Below are positions 54,997 to 63,972 of a DNA stretch of 64,000 nucleotides, one piece after another. Made by a program: the position numbers and the translations under genes. The notes beneath the pieces are model-generated. The model ran no database searches, was not told the origin of the DNA, and saw only the letters and a program-made list of their open reading frames with translations. Numbering within the stretch: position 1 is the first letter of the stretch; every line of letters begins with the position of its first letter. Source of the DNA: Bradyrhizobium sp. LHD-71 (GTDB lineage Bacteria > Pseudomonadota > Alphaproteobacteria > Rhizobiales > Xanthobacteraceae). Where the stretch lies: the NCBI RefSeq assembly GCF_031157255.1, contig NZ_JAVIFX010000009.1, positions 176,972 to 240,971 of the forward strand. The letters run 5' to 3'.

Positions 54997-55800
54997 TCAG
55001 AAGCGGTAGTTCACACCGAACTTTCCGGTGTGGATGCCCGGATCCGAGTGCCGGTTGACGAGCGCCGCACCGTTGATGAAGCCACCGACGCCAACACCAG
55101 CGCCGTCATAGTCTTCCTTGGTGTCGATGTAGAGGTACTCGCCCTTGATGCTCCAGTTGTTGGTGACCGCCCATTCGATACCGCCACCCGCTGCCCAGGT
55201 CACCTGGGTGTCGTCGCGGCTGAGGATTGCCGTCTGAGGCGGAACCGAAGCGGCGTAGGTGTAGCTCTTCTCAACGAAAGCGACACCGCCCTTACCGTAG
55301 ATCAACACGCGATCCCAGGTGAAGCCGAGCCGGCCGGCGATCACGCCGTAGAGCTCGCCCATCTTGGTCGAATCAAAGCCGGCGAGCGCGGGCGGCGGTG
55401 CTGCGTTGATGTCGCGAACCGAGCCGTTCAGATCCATGTAGCCGACTTCGCCTTCGATACCGATCACCCACTGCGAACCGGGCATCTGCCAGTTGTAACC
55501 GACCGTGCCGCCGCCGATGAAGGAGGAGTCCAGGTCGTAGGCGTTGTTGCTCACGATGCCGCCAGGCTGAGTGAACAGGAACACGCAAGCTGCGCCGGCG
55601 CAGGCCTGCGGTTCAGTCGACACCGCATCCTTGTCCGCAAAGGCGCCACCGACGAAGCCGCCGATGTAGAAGCCGGTCCAGGTGAAGATCGGAGCTGGCA
55701 TCGGCGGAGGTGCCTTCACCGGCATCCGCATGTCCGCGGCGAGCGCAGCGGATGAAAGGCCAACAACGGCGAGAGAGGCGAGGGCGATCCTCTTGATCAT
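54997..55800 (-). CDS. Outer-membrane beta-barrel protein, Omp25/31 (RopB)-like
   Basis: A 267-aa precursor. The signal peptide MIKRIALASLAVVGLSSAALA is followed by ADMRMPVKAPPPMPAPIFTWTGFYIGG, the opening of the alphaproteobacterial Omp25/31 family, and the chain ends HTGKFGVNYRF with the terminal phenylalanine used in barrel insertion. The barrel should have eight strands. GGAG nine bases before ATG 55800 supports the start, and a strong terminator follows, as expected for a single abundant transcript. It acts as a structural or general surface protein. Confidence 0.93.
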   Translation of the reverse strand: MIKRIALASLAVVGLSSAALAADMRMPVKAPPPMPAPIFTWTGFYIGGFVGGAFADKDAVSTEPQACAGAACVFLFTQPGGIVSNNAYDLDSSFIGGGTVGYNWQMPGSQWVIGIEGEVGYMDLNGSVRDINAAPPPALAGFDSTKMGELYGVIAGRLGFTWDRVLIYGKGGVAFVEKSYTYAASVPPQTAILSRDDTQVTWAAGGGIEWAVTNNWSIKGEYLYIDTKEDYDGAGVGVGGFINGAALVNRHSDPGIHTGKFGVNYRF

Positions 55801-56010
55801 TTTTTGAGCTCCAGTGCAAAATCCTAATGTCACGAAACAGGATTCCTTGAGCCCTTACAACCGGGAATAGACAGTTCCGCCAAGTTCGCGATCGACTGTG
55901 TTGCTCTCGCAACAGTTCCTGGTGTGGCAGAATTGTCGCGGTCTGACGCCCGCAAACGTCGGGGTAAAGAGCTTACTCGAGCCCGTTTCTCACACGCAGT
56001 TGGTCTCGAA

Positions 56011-57945
56011 TCACCGCACCGGCTGCAGCACCAGTTCTTCAGTGGTCGCGCGCGAGGCTGCGGCGAGGCCGAGCAGGTTGATCGCCGCCGGCAGTGCCGC
56101 GTCCGCCATCGCCGCATGACCTTCGGCGGTCGGATGGACCGCGCCGCCATAGACCGCCGACAGCACGCCCCATGAGGCGTCATGGATATCGGAAGGCTGC
56201 ATCGAGGACGGCAGCCCTTGCGGATAAGTCATTGCCGCGAAGTAACTGTCGTTTGCGGTGCGGATCCAGCGGGCGCGGGGCGAGTAGGCGCGAAACTCCG
56301 ACGCGCTCTGGCCGCACACCAGCGGGTTCGTGGCGCCCGCCACCGGATCATTATGAAAGCTTTCACCGCCGGACGAGAAGCATTGCCGGTCGAATTCGGG
56401 GTCACTCGGCGAGCGCGCGCACAGGCCGTGGTCGGCAAAAGCGGCCTGGTGCCGGTCGACCAGAGTCATCCGGTCGCGTGCCGGATCGCGGCACATGGTG
56501 CCGCCTTCGCATCGCGCCAGGTTGGCGAGTTGCGGCAGAAACTGGTCCTGCACATAGCGGACGACGCTGGCGAGGCGCTGCGGATCGGCCTTGAACGCCG
56601 GATGAATATCGAATCCGTCGCGTCCGCCCGCGCAGGGGCCATCGTTGACGAGCGCCGGATTGGCGTAGGAGACGAAAACCACGCGCGACATGTCGCCGTT
56701 GACCAGCGGCTTCAACGCCTCCCGCAGCCTCGAGAAATCCTGCGGCAGATCGCGTGTCAGCGCATTGCGCGAGTCTTCCAGTGAACCCAGCACGCCGCCG
56801 CGCCGGAACAGCGCACGCTCGGTGCCGTTCTCAACGATGACGTCGGCGACGAGGCCGGAAAAGTCGATATCGTTTGCGCCGACCGAGAGGAAGATCAGGT
56901 CGATCTGCCGCTCGGGTTGTCGCCGCTTTGCCTCCGTGATCGCCTCGCGCAATTCGGCGACCTGGGCATTGACCTTGCCCTGACAGGTGACGCCGCTGCG
57001 CGTCACGAGACATTCGCGTGCGCGCTGCGATCCAAGCAGGCCGTTGTCGATCGTGGCGCCGGTGCAGGCCAGCGGCAGAAACGTCACGGCGATGTGCGGA
57101 TGCTTGACGGCGAGCGCGAGCGCCGCGCGTGTCTGATAGCTGTAGAGCGAGCGGTGGCACGCCGCATTCGACCATTGCGCATTGAAGCGCTGCCATGACG
57201 CGAGGCCGCTGTTGGTGCCGCAGCTCTTGTCGCCCTCGAAGCGGGCGCGGCCGGGCCGGTAGTATTCGCCGCCGCCGATATAGGAGCGGAAACAGAAGCC
57301 ACCGCTCGACAGCTCCACCGGTCGGTCGGGATTGCCTTCGCCCGATGCGATGGAGTCGCCGAGGCCGGCGATCAGGATGTCACGGACGCGAATTTCCTCG
57401 GTGAGCCGTTCCGGAACCTCGGGGCCCGCGTTGACGTCGACCGTCGCCATCGTCGACTGGCCGTAACGCACGCGGATATTGATCGGCTCGCTGCAGTCGA
57501 AGGACTGCTCCTGCGATCCGTTGCTGTCCTCAAATCGCCATGTGCAGATGGAGCCGCTCGGAACCTCGCCGGTGAGACGAACGGTGACGCTGTGGTCGGC
57601 CGGGGTCAGATAATCCTCGGCGACATCGTCGCGCGTGCATGGCTTGCTGACGCGTCCTGCTTGATCGATGCACAGGCGCGAAAGCGTGTTGCGCGCCCAA
57701 CCGCGTCCGTCGCTTTGAATTGCGAGCGCCTGCTCGGCCTGCAGAATGCTGCGGTTCCTCGTCGCCTCGACATGGAGCAGGAAATCGCGCTCTTCCTTGA
57801 ACAGGCGGAACCGGTTGCGCACTTCCCACGTGATCTGCATCGCGCTGCGTGAGCCGATTTGCGCAGCCGCGGTCTCTGCGGCTGCCAGCGTCGCGAGCAA
57901 GGTCAGGCAGAGAAGGCTGAATATCTTGGGGCGGACCCGCATCAT
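56011..57945 (-). CDS. Secreted SGNH/GDSL-type hydrolase
   Basis: A 644-aa exported protein with signal peptide MMRVRPKIFSLLCLTLLATL to about AAAQ. The SGNH blocks are ILIAGLGDSIASGEGNP (nucleophile Ser about 203), SVGANDIDFSG (block III Asn) and HPTAEGHAAMAD (block V Asp/His). An N-terminal beta domain of about 170 residues precedes the catalytic part. The family deacylates lipids or glycan esters; substrate unknown. It stands alone between the outer-membrane protein and the YbhN-like gene, 101 bases from the latter. Confidence 0.87.
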   Translation of the reverse strand: MMRVRPKIFSLLCLTLLATLAAAETAAAQIGSRSAMQITWEVRNRFRLFKEERDFLLHVEATRNRSILQAEQALAIQSDGRGWARNTLSRLCIDQAGRVSKPCTRDDVAEDYLTPADHSVTVRLTGEVPSGSICTWRFEDSNGSQEQSFDCSEPINIRVRYGQSTMATVDVNAGPEVPERLTEEIRVRDILIAGLGDSIASGEGNPDRPVELSSGGFCFRSYIGGGEYYRPGRARFEGDKSCGTNSGLASWQRFNAQWSNAACHRSLYSYQTRAALALAVKHPHIAVTFLPLACTGATIDNGLLGSQRARECLVTRSGVTCQGKVNAQVAELREAITEAKRRQPERQIDLIFLSVGANDIDFSGLVADVIVENGTERALFRRGGVLGSLEDSRNALTRDLPQDFSRLREALKPLVNGDMSRVVFVSYANPALVNDGPCAGGRDGFDIHPAFKADPQRLASVVRYVQDQFLPQLANLARCEGGTMCRDPARDRMTLVDRHQAAFADHGLCARSPSDPEFDRQCFSSGGESFHNDPVAGATNPLVCGQSASEFRAYSPRARWIRTANDSYFAAMTYPQGLPSSMQPSDIHDASWGVLSAVYGGAVHPTAEGHAAMADAALPAAINLLGLAAASRATTEELVLQPVR

Positions 57946-58046
57946 CGAAGAAATTGTCTTGTTGGTTGGTGCACTCCGTTAAGCCCGCCCGATAAGGCGG
58001 AAATATGGGAGACGAAAGGTCCTGGAATCCGGGCGACCAGCGCCGC

Positions 58047-59075
58047 CTATTCGCCGGGCGCAGCAGCGCACTCCATGGCGTTTCTGCGCCGGTCGCGCCA
58101 CGGCCGGATGACGTTGAACCAGAGTTCCCGCGCCGTGAGGATCGTGATCGAAATAATGAACGGGATGACGAAATACAGAAGGCGGAACACCACCAGCGCC
58201 GCAAGCAGATGTTCCTTGCTGAACTGCGGAAGTGCAACCAGCATCGCGGCGTCGAACACGCCGAGGCTGCCTGGCGCGTGGCTCGCGAAGCCGAGCAGGG
58301 TTGAGAGAATAAAGACCACGGCCAACGAGATGAAATCGATCTCGGGCTGCGACGGCATCAGCAGGTACATCGCCAGCGCGCAAAAGCCGAGATCGACAAC
58401 GCCGATGGCGATCTGCAGCAGCGTCAGCCGCGCCGACGGCAGTACGACCTTCCAACCGTTCTGGCCGAGTTCGCGCCGGCCGGGCGCCGCCGCGAGCCAC
58501 ACGAGATAGGCGATGATGCCGGCGACGCATCCCACGCCGATCAGCCGATTGATTTCTGCCGGCAGCAAGTTCATCGGCGTCGCCGCGTCGGGATGCCAGA
58601 TCATGCCGATGCCAAGCACGAACAGGTTGCCGAGCCAGAACGTCAGGCCCGAAACGAAACAGATCTTTGCGACGTCGATCGCGGTGAGGCCCCATTCCGA
58701 ATAGATGCGGAAGCGGATCGCGCCGCCAGTGAACACCGTGGCGCCGACATTGTGACCGACCGTATAGCTCGTGAAACTCGACATCGCGGCGATGCGATAG
58801 GGAACATGATTCCGGCCTATCGTCCGCAACGCGAACAGGTCATAGAACGTCAGCGTGAAGAACGCGCAGGCGACGCACAGCGCGGCAAGTCCGATCTGCG
58901 CGGGCGAGATGTCGCGCAACGCCAAAAGGATGACGTTGACGTCGACGCCCTTCAACGTGCGGACGAGGGTCGTGATCGCGATCGCAATAATGAGCAGGCT
59001 GGCCGCGATGCCAAGGCGTTTCCAGCCGATCCAGTCGTGAAAACCACGCTGAAGCGCGGTCAGAAACCGATACAT
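58047..59075 (-). CDS. Lysylphosphatidylglycerol synthase TM-domain (YbhN/UPF0104) family protein
   Basis: A 342-aa integral membrane protein with about eight helices. FTSYTVGHNVGATVFTGGAIR is the family signature and GFASHAPGSLGVFDAAM the second. It corresponds to the flippase-like half of MprF without the soluble synthase domain. Such proteins move lipids or lipid-linked compounds across the inner membrane. GGGAGG upstream of ATG 59075 decides the start; the frame itself continues to 59192. Probably cotranscribed with the SGNH hydrolase downstream. Confidence 0.9.
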   Translation of the reverse strand: MYRFLTALQRGFHDWIGWKRLGIAASLLIIAIAITTLVRTLKGVDVNVILLALRDISPAQIGLAALCVACAFFTLTFYDLFALRTIGRNHVPYRIAAMSSFTSYTVGHNVGATVFTGGAIRFRIYSEWGLTAIDVAKICFVSGLTFWLGNLFVLGIGMIWHPDAATPMNLLPAEINRLIGVGCVAGIIAYLVWLAAAPGRRELGQNGWKVVLPSARLTLLQIAIGVVDLGFCALAMYLLMPSQPEIDFISLAVVFILSTLLGFASHAPGSLGVFDAAMLVALPQFSKEHLLAALVVFRLLYFVIPFIISITILTARELWFNVIRPWRDRRRNAMECAAAPGE

Positions 59076-59322
59076 TCGCCCTCCCGGCAGGACGCAAACA
59101 GTCTGGCAGCCGATTGAGGCAAAGGTTGGTAGGCGGCCGATGTCGCAAACATAGGCAGCAATACCGCCGGTTTGCAGGGGGCCATAGAGCACAATTCTCC
59201 CGTTTGCATCAATCCCGGCCGCGGCCAGCGAGCATCTACCACCTCAACGTCTGGTCATTTATGACGGGCCTGCCGCGAGCCGCGATGTTTCGCCGCAACC
59301 TTGGGTGTGTAGCGATTTGGGA

Positions 59323-59757
59323 TTAGGCCCGGCGCGTGGCGAAATGCGCGCCGCAGAAGGCCATGCCAGCGCCAAGAACAAGCACGATGATTCCTGCGAG
59401 CACACGCGCCATTATCGGTCCTGTCGAGGGCTCCGAAGCTGCGACGCCCGCGCCGGTCAACACCAGCACCAGAACCGCCGCCAGGAACTGCCACATTGCC
59501 GTCGGCATTCGCCCCGACGCCGTGCCGTGCATCAAGGCTGCGACAATGTATCCGCCGGCGAAACCGACCGTGGCGATCAACCACCACGCCACCGCTGCGC
59601 TGAACGGAACGATGCTGACCTGATCGCCGCGCCACATGCCGGTGAAGTCCAGTGCCAGGCGCTGACTGAGCATGTGCACAGCGAGTGCGAGCAGCACGCC
59701 GCATCCCACCGCGCCGGCAAGGACGATGTTGCGCGGATAAATTTCCTGTTCGGCCAT
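59323..59757 (-). CDS. Small integral membrane protein, unknown
   Basis: A 144-aa protein with four hydrophobic helices (about residues 10-30, 48-75, 88-105 and 115-138) and very short loops. No enzymatic motif is visible and I do not recognise the family. It is divergent from the 193-aa protein gene, 117 bases away. Confidence 0.75.
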   Translation of the reverse strand: MAEQEIYPRNIVLAGAVGCGVLLALAVHMLSQRLALDFTGMWRGDQVSIVPFSAAVAWWLIATVGFAGGYIVAALMHGTASGRMPTAMWQFLAAVLVLVLTGAGVAASEPSTGPIMARVLAGIIVLVLGAGMAFCGAHFATRRA

Positions 59758-59874
59758 CAGCGTTCCAGCACTCGGTGTCGTGGTGAGGCGTCCGAGACTC
59801 TCTTTCTAGGATGGACGCTGATAAGAAGACAAGCGGCGCTCGTGCCGGAGCGTGCTGAGGGCGCTTTGACCGCA

Positions 59875-60456
59875 ATGACCGACGACGACCAGCGTGAACC
59901 TGTGCGCTATGCCTATAAGCCTTCGGTTGCGGGCGCACCTCAGACCTTCGAACTGACCGGGCAGGGACTGTCCTACAAATCCGGATACCGTTCGGGTGAC
60001 TGGCGCTATGCCGACGTCGCCCGCATTCGCTTGAGCTATCGGCCGGTGTCGATGCTTGCGCACCGCTTTCGCGCCGACCTCCAGCACAAGGACGGAGGCA
60101 AGCTCACGATCATCTCTGCCACCTGGGCGGGCATCGTTGCGCTGACGCCGCAGAACGACAGCTACCGCGCCTTCATCGAAGAGCTGCATCGGCGTGTCGC
60201 AGCCGAACGAAGCGGCGTCGTTTGTCTCGCGGGGACGAACAAGGTCGTCTTCGCCTTGTCCTGCGCCGTCTTCGCAGCGGTAATGATCGCGCTCGCGGTG
60301 ATGTTCGTGCGGGCGCTGATGACGGGAGAGCACATGGCGGCGCTCTTCATGCTCGGTTTCGCCGCCTGGTTCGGCTGGTACACCGGCCGCATGCTGATGC
60401 GCAACAAGCCGCGCTCGTACGATCCGGCGCACGTGCCGCGGGAATTGCTGCCGTAG
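59875..60456 (+). CDS. Conserved membrane protein, unknown
   Basis: A 193-aa protein. The first ~115 residues are soluble and beta-rich (FELTGQGLSYKSGYRSGDWRY), then two helices follow (about 121-145 and 150-172). It resembles a bacterial PH-like lipid-interacting domain joined to a membrane hairpin, but that is a guess. ATG 59875 begins the well-behaved frame; an upstream extension to 59305 is a shadow of the opposite-strand gene. Convergent with the universal stress gene, 21 bases apart. Confidence 0.75.
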   Translation: MTDDDQREPVRYAYKPSVAGAPQTFELTGQGLSYKSGYRSGDWRYADVARIRLSYRPVSMLAHRFRADLQHKDGGKLTIISATWAGIVALTPQNDSYRAFIEELHRRVAAERSGVVCLAGTNKVVFALSCAVFAAVMIALAVMFVRALMTGEHMAALFMLGFAAWFGWYTGRMLMRNKPRSYDPAHVPRELLP

Positions 60457-60477
60457 CGTGTCTTGCCTACTGCGGCA

Positions 60478-60903
60478 CTACTGCCGCACCACCAGCACCG
60501 AGCACTTCGCGTAGCGGACGACGTGCCCGGCATTGGATCCGAGGAAGTAGGTGCGCATCGCCGGACGATGCGACGTCATCACGATCAGGTCGGCCTTGAA
60601 TGCGGCCGCTTCTTCGAGGATCTCGTGATAGATGCCGCCCTGGCGGATCACGGTGCTGAGGCGTTCCGATTCGATTTCCGATTCCTTGGCGACGATTGCG
60701 AGCGCCTCTTCGGCGGATTGCCGTTGCTGTGTGTCGAAGTCGGCCGGTACATATTCGGCCAGCATGACCGGCGTCATCGGCAGAACGTTCAAGAGCTTCA
60801 CCTTTCCGCCCGATGCATCAACGAGCGCGGCGGCCTTGGCAATCGCGGGCTTGGCGTAGCCGGCATCTGCGAGATCGATCGGGACGAGTATGTTCCTGAA
60901 CAC
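60478..60903 (-). CDS. Universal stress protein, UspA family
   Basis: A 141-aa single Usp domain. It begins FRNILVPIDLADAG and has DLIVMTSHRPAMRTYFLGSNAGHVVRYAKCSVLVVRQ, where the G-S-N-A-G-H-V-V replaces the usual ATP-binding G-S-V-A/T. GGAGG five bases before GTG 60903 sets the start. These proteins are made in growth arrest and stress; partners unknown. Confidence 0.93.
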   Translation of the reverse strand: MFRNILVPIDLADAGYAKPAIAKAAALVDASGGKVKLLNVLPMTPVMLAEYVPADFDTQQRQSAEEALAIVAKESEIESERLSTVIRQGGIYHEILEEAAAFKADLIVMTSHRPAMRTYFLGSNAGHVVRYAKCSVLVVRQ

Positions 60904-61079
60904 GTGCGCCTCCGTTGCTGACCGCCCGGCGCGCATCCCGCAAAGTGGTGACCGGTTTTGCGACCCGGATACGCGTCAAGCGATAATGAGAGCACCGCGG
61001 CCAACCGACGTCCCACCTGCCGGCGTGCTCTGTCCCCGCACGCATGCTCTCACAGGTCCGGTCGTCTGGCCAAGCGCGT

Positions 61080-61628
61080 TCAGCTGCCTTCGCTCTGAAA
61101 ACGCAACAGCTTCGGCGTGACGAACCGCTCCAGCGTACCACAGCGTACCGAAACGTCGCTCCAGTCATCGATGGCGAACTTGAAAACCGCAAGCCCGCTG
61201 GTGGGCAGGTTCTCTTCCAGTTCTTCGCGGTCGGCGGCGCGGGCCTTGCCGATCAGGGCAAACGACAGTTCGTGCAGGCCCGGGTTATGCGCCACGACCA
61301 TCATGCTTTTCAGTGTCCTGTCGTCGGCACGGCCCACGGCCATCCGGATGATCTGCAGGAGATCGGATGCACCGGCGCCGTAGAGGTCGGGGACGATTTC
61401 TGCAGCGGGGACCTTGTTCAACGCGGCGGCAAGGAGATCCCAGGTCTCGCGCGTCCGCGTCGCAGGGGAGACCAGCACGAGGTCGGGAACAAGCTTGTGC
61501 TCCGCCAGGTACCGGCCGATCACCGGCGCATCCGCTCGCCCGCGCGTGTCGAGCCGCCGGTCGCGGTCCAGGCCGCTCAGGCTCTCCCGTTCGGTCTTGG
61601 CGTGGCGCAGCAAAATCAGTCGGCGCAT
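61080..61628 (-). CDS. SixA-like histidine phosphatase (phosphoglycerate mutase superfamily)
   Basis: A 182-aa protein. The phosphohistidine residue is in RRLILLRHAKTERE at the N-terminus, with SPATRTRETW and the second histidine in MVVAHNPGLHEL. SixA dephosphorylates Hpt domains of hybrid kinases such as ArcB. An Hpt protein is encoded 9.6 kb away in this window (51066), but no direct link is shown. ATG 61628 is used; ATG 61643 is an alternative start. Confidence 0.88.
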   Translation of the reverse strand: MRRLILLRHAKTERESLSGLDRDRRLDTRGRADAPVIGRYLAEHKLVPDLVLVSPATRTRETWDLLAAALNKVPAAEIVPDLYGAGASDLLQIIRMAVGRADDRTLKSMMVVAHNPGLHELSFALIGKARAADREELEENLPTSGLAVFKFAIDDWSDVSVRCGTLERFVTPKLLRFQSEGS

Positions 61629-61750
61629 CTTCTGAACTTCCATGGAATCTGGGCAATATTGTACAGGTCCCGTCGCTGCAACGTGACAACCATACGCATG
61701 CCGCCTAAAGAATGGACTTTAGGTGGATTGATCGTGGATCTTTTCGACAA

Positions 61751-63199
61751 ATGAGCGTGACCACAACCGCACTGGCGCCCTGGTCCACGTCATCGTCGGC
61801 GCCGGCAGAGGCGCGGCCGCAGCTCACGTTCGATCTGGACGTCGAGGTTTGCGTGGTCGGCGGCGGCATTGCGGGACTTTTGGTCGCACTCGAAGCCGCC
61901 CGGCACGGCGCATCGGTCGCGGTCCTCGAATCCCACCAAGTCGCCTGGAATGCGTCCGGCCATCATCTGGGCACGGTGAGGCCGGGCTTCGGCGGCGACA
62001 TCGCCGATCTGATCGCGCGCGTCGGCCGCGACCACGCCGGCAGGCTGTGGCAGCTGACGCGAGGTGGTGCCGATCACATCCGCGCCATGGCCGCGGAGAT
62101 GTCCGACGTCGCGCTGACCGACGGTGTGCTCGACGTCGCCAACACCGACATCGGCGATCGGCTGGCGGGTCGCCTGCAATTGCTGGAACGCTTTGGCGCC
62201 GATGTCGAGGGCTGGCCGGTCGAACGCGTGCGCGAGACGCTGAAGACACCCCGCTATTTCCAAGCCGTTCATTATCCGGGCGCCTTTCATCTGCACGCGC
62301 TCAACTTCACGCGAGAGCTCGTTTCGCTCGCCGAGCAGGCGGGGGTGCGCATTTTCGAACAGACGCCAGTGATCAGCATCGATGCGGCTGGTCTGCGCAA
62401 GCGCATCGTCACGCCGTTGGCGCGGATGCGCGCCTCATCGATCGTGCTGGCGGGCAACGTGCATCTCGGCAGCCTGTTTCAACGGTTGTCGCGCACGCTG
62501 CTGCCGGTCTGGCGTTACGCTGCGGTCACCGAGCCGCTCGGCGACAGCCTGGCCTCCGCGATCGATTACCGGGGCGCAGTCGTCGGAAGTGCCGGCGTAG
62601 ATCATTACCGCATCGTCGATGGCGACAGGCTGTTGTGGGCCGGACCGGTCACGACCTGGAACGGCAATCCCCGCAGGTTCGCCTCGCGTGTCGAGCGGCA
62701 TATTCGCAGCGTTTTTCCGCAACTCAGCGGGGTGAAGGTTGCCGACATCTGGAGCGGGGCTACCGGCGAAACCGTGCATGGCATGCCGCAGATCGGCCAG
62801 TTGCGTCACGGCTTCTGGGTCGCGAGCGGCTTCGGCGGGCAGGGGCTCGCGACCTCGGCGATGGCTGCGCAGTTGATTGCCGGCGCGATGTTTTCGAGCG
62901 ACGACCGCTGGCGGCTGTTCTCGCCGTTCGAACTGGTCTGGGCCGGCGGGCCTGCGGGACGTGTCGCAGGACAGCTGGTCTATTCGTGGTGGCGGGGGCA
63001 GGCCGAGTTGGCCGGTGCTTTCGCACGCTATCGGGAGCGCGCAGGCAAACGCGAACGGCAGCGCGATGCCCGCCTTGCGGCCGCGAGCCGGGCGGTGAGG
63101 CCCACGGCTTTGAGGCCTACGGCTTCTGCGAGCCAGGACGTGCGCCCACCTCAGCCTGCCGCGGCGCAACGCGCAGACGGAAACCTCGCGGGATCGTGA
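61751..63199 (+). CDS. FAD-dependent amine/glycine oxidase-like (DAO superfamily) oxidoreductase
   Basis: A 482-aa flavoprotein. The FAD-binding VCVVGGGIAGLLVALEAARHGASV (about residues 32-56, shown as the dinucleotide fold) is followed by the PuuB/SoxB-like pattern ASGHHLGTVRPGF and the C-terminal GFWVASGFGGQGLATSAM. It probably oxidises an amine or amino acid with O2 or a quinone. The last ~60 residues are low-complexity and rich in Arg, Ala and Pro. ATG 61751 starts just before the conserved part; the frame continues to 61712. The MsrB gene follows 93 bases downstream. Confidence 0.85.
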   Translation: MSVTTTALAPWSTSSSAPAEARPQLTFDLDVEVCVVGGGIAGLLVALEAARHGASVAVLESHQVAWNASGHHLGTVRPGFGGDIADLIARVGRDHAGRLWQLTRGGADHIRAMAAEMSDVALTDGVLDVANTDIGDRLAGRLQLLERFGADVEGWPVERVRETLKTPRYFQAVHYPGAFHLHALNFTRELVSLAEQAGVRIFEQTPVISIDAAGLRKRIVTPLARMRASSIVLAGNVHLGSLFQRLSRTLLPVWRYAAVTEPLGDSLASAIDYRGAVVGSAGVDHYRIVDGDRLLWAGPVTTWNGNPRRFASRVERHIRSVFPQLSGVKVADIWSGATGETVHGMPQIGQLRHGFWVASGFGGQGLATSAMAAQLIAGAMFSSDDRWRLFSPFELVWAGGPAGRVAGQLVYSWWRGQAELAGAFARYRERAGKRERQRDARLAAASRAVRPTALRPTASASQDVRPPQPAAAQRADGNLAGS

Positions 63200-63292
63200 G
63201 ACCGGCCGTCTGGCCGCGCGTAACCTTTTGCCGTCGTTTGGCGTATCTCTAGAGCAACAACGCTGGTCCTTACGTTTGCCGGGAGCGCTGAC

Positions 63293-63805
63293 ATGATCGA
63301 TCGCCGCCTTCTTTTCCTGTCTGCCGCGGGTCTCGGCGGGCTGTTCGCGTTCCGCTGGCTGCGCGGCGATACGGCGCAGGCAGCTCAAGGTGCGAAATCG
63401 AAGTTCGAGGTCGAGATGACCGAAGCGGAATGGCGGACCAAGCTCTCGCCCGCGCAGTTCAATGTACTCCGCAAGCACGGCACCGAGCGTCCGTTCACCA
63501 GTCCCCTCAACGAGGAAAAGCGCAAAGGCACGTTCGCCTGTGCCGGCTGCGACCTGCCGTTGTTCGCCTCCGAAACCAAGTTCGATAGTGGCACCGGCTG
63601 GCCGAGCTTCTATCAACCGCTTCCCAATGCGATCGGTACCACGGAAGACCGTTCGCTGATGATGCTGCGCACCGAAGTGCATTGTTCCCGCTGCGGCGGG
63701 CACCAGGGCCACGTGTTCGACGACGGCCCGAAGCCGACCGGCCTTCGCTATTGCATCAACGGCGTGGCGCTGAGCTTCAAGCCTGCAGCCGCATCGGCGT
63801 CGTGA
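63293..63805 (+). CDS. msrB: Peptide-methionine (R)-S-oxide reductase MsrB, membrane-anchored or exported
   Basis: A 170-aa MsrB. The catalytic cysteine is in LRYCINGVALSF near the C-terminus, two zinc C-x-x-C pairs are present (CAGC and CSRCGGHQGHVF), and GTGWPSFYQP is the substrate region. The N-terminal ~30 residues (RRLLFLSAAGLGGLFAFRW, preceded by two arginines) look like a Tat or Sec signal, so this copy repairs oxidised methionine in the periplasm or at the membrane. MsrB reduces only the R isomer. Confidence 0.94.
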   Translation: MIDRRLLFLSAAGLGGLFAFRWLRGDTAQAAQGAKSKFEVEMTEAEWRTKLSPAQFNVLRKHGTERPFTSPLNEEKRKGTFACAGCDLPLFASETKFDSGTGWPSFYQPLPNAIGTTEDRSLMMLRTEVHCSRCGGHQGHVFDDGPKPTGLRYCINGVALSFKPAAASAS

Positions 63806-63818
63806 GGTTTGCAATTCG

Positions 63819-63897
63819 TCATTGCGAGCGAAGCGAAGCAATCCAGCGCTGAGTCTGCCGTAACCGCAGACTGGATTGCTTCGTCGCTTCGCTCCTT
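63819..63897. repeat. Palindromic intergenic repeat, truncated copy
   Basis: Starts with TCATTGCGAG and the arm GAAGCAATCCAG, then returns as CTGGATTGCTTCG before breaking off at CGCTCCTTG without the CTCGCAATGA end. It is the same family as the element at 26968-27091. Confidence 0.65.
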
Positions 63898-63940
63898 GTA
63901 TTGGCGCGCCCCGCTATAATCCGACTGTTCCGAGAGGAAC

Positions 63941-63972
63941 GACCCGCTTCGGGCGGCCACCCGAAGCGGGTC
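63941..63972. other. Stem-loop with a TATAAT upstream, function unknown
   Basis: GACCCGCTTCGGG pairs perfectly with CCCGAAGCGGGTC (13 base pairs, six-base loop). TATAAT lies at 63915-63920 and a smaller TTCC-GAGA-GGAA hairpin at 63929-63940. This could be the start of a structured small RNA or the leader of a gene beyond the window; there is too little sequence to decide. No T-run follows, so it is not a standard terminator. Confidence 0.4.
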
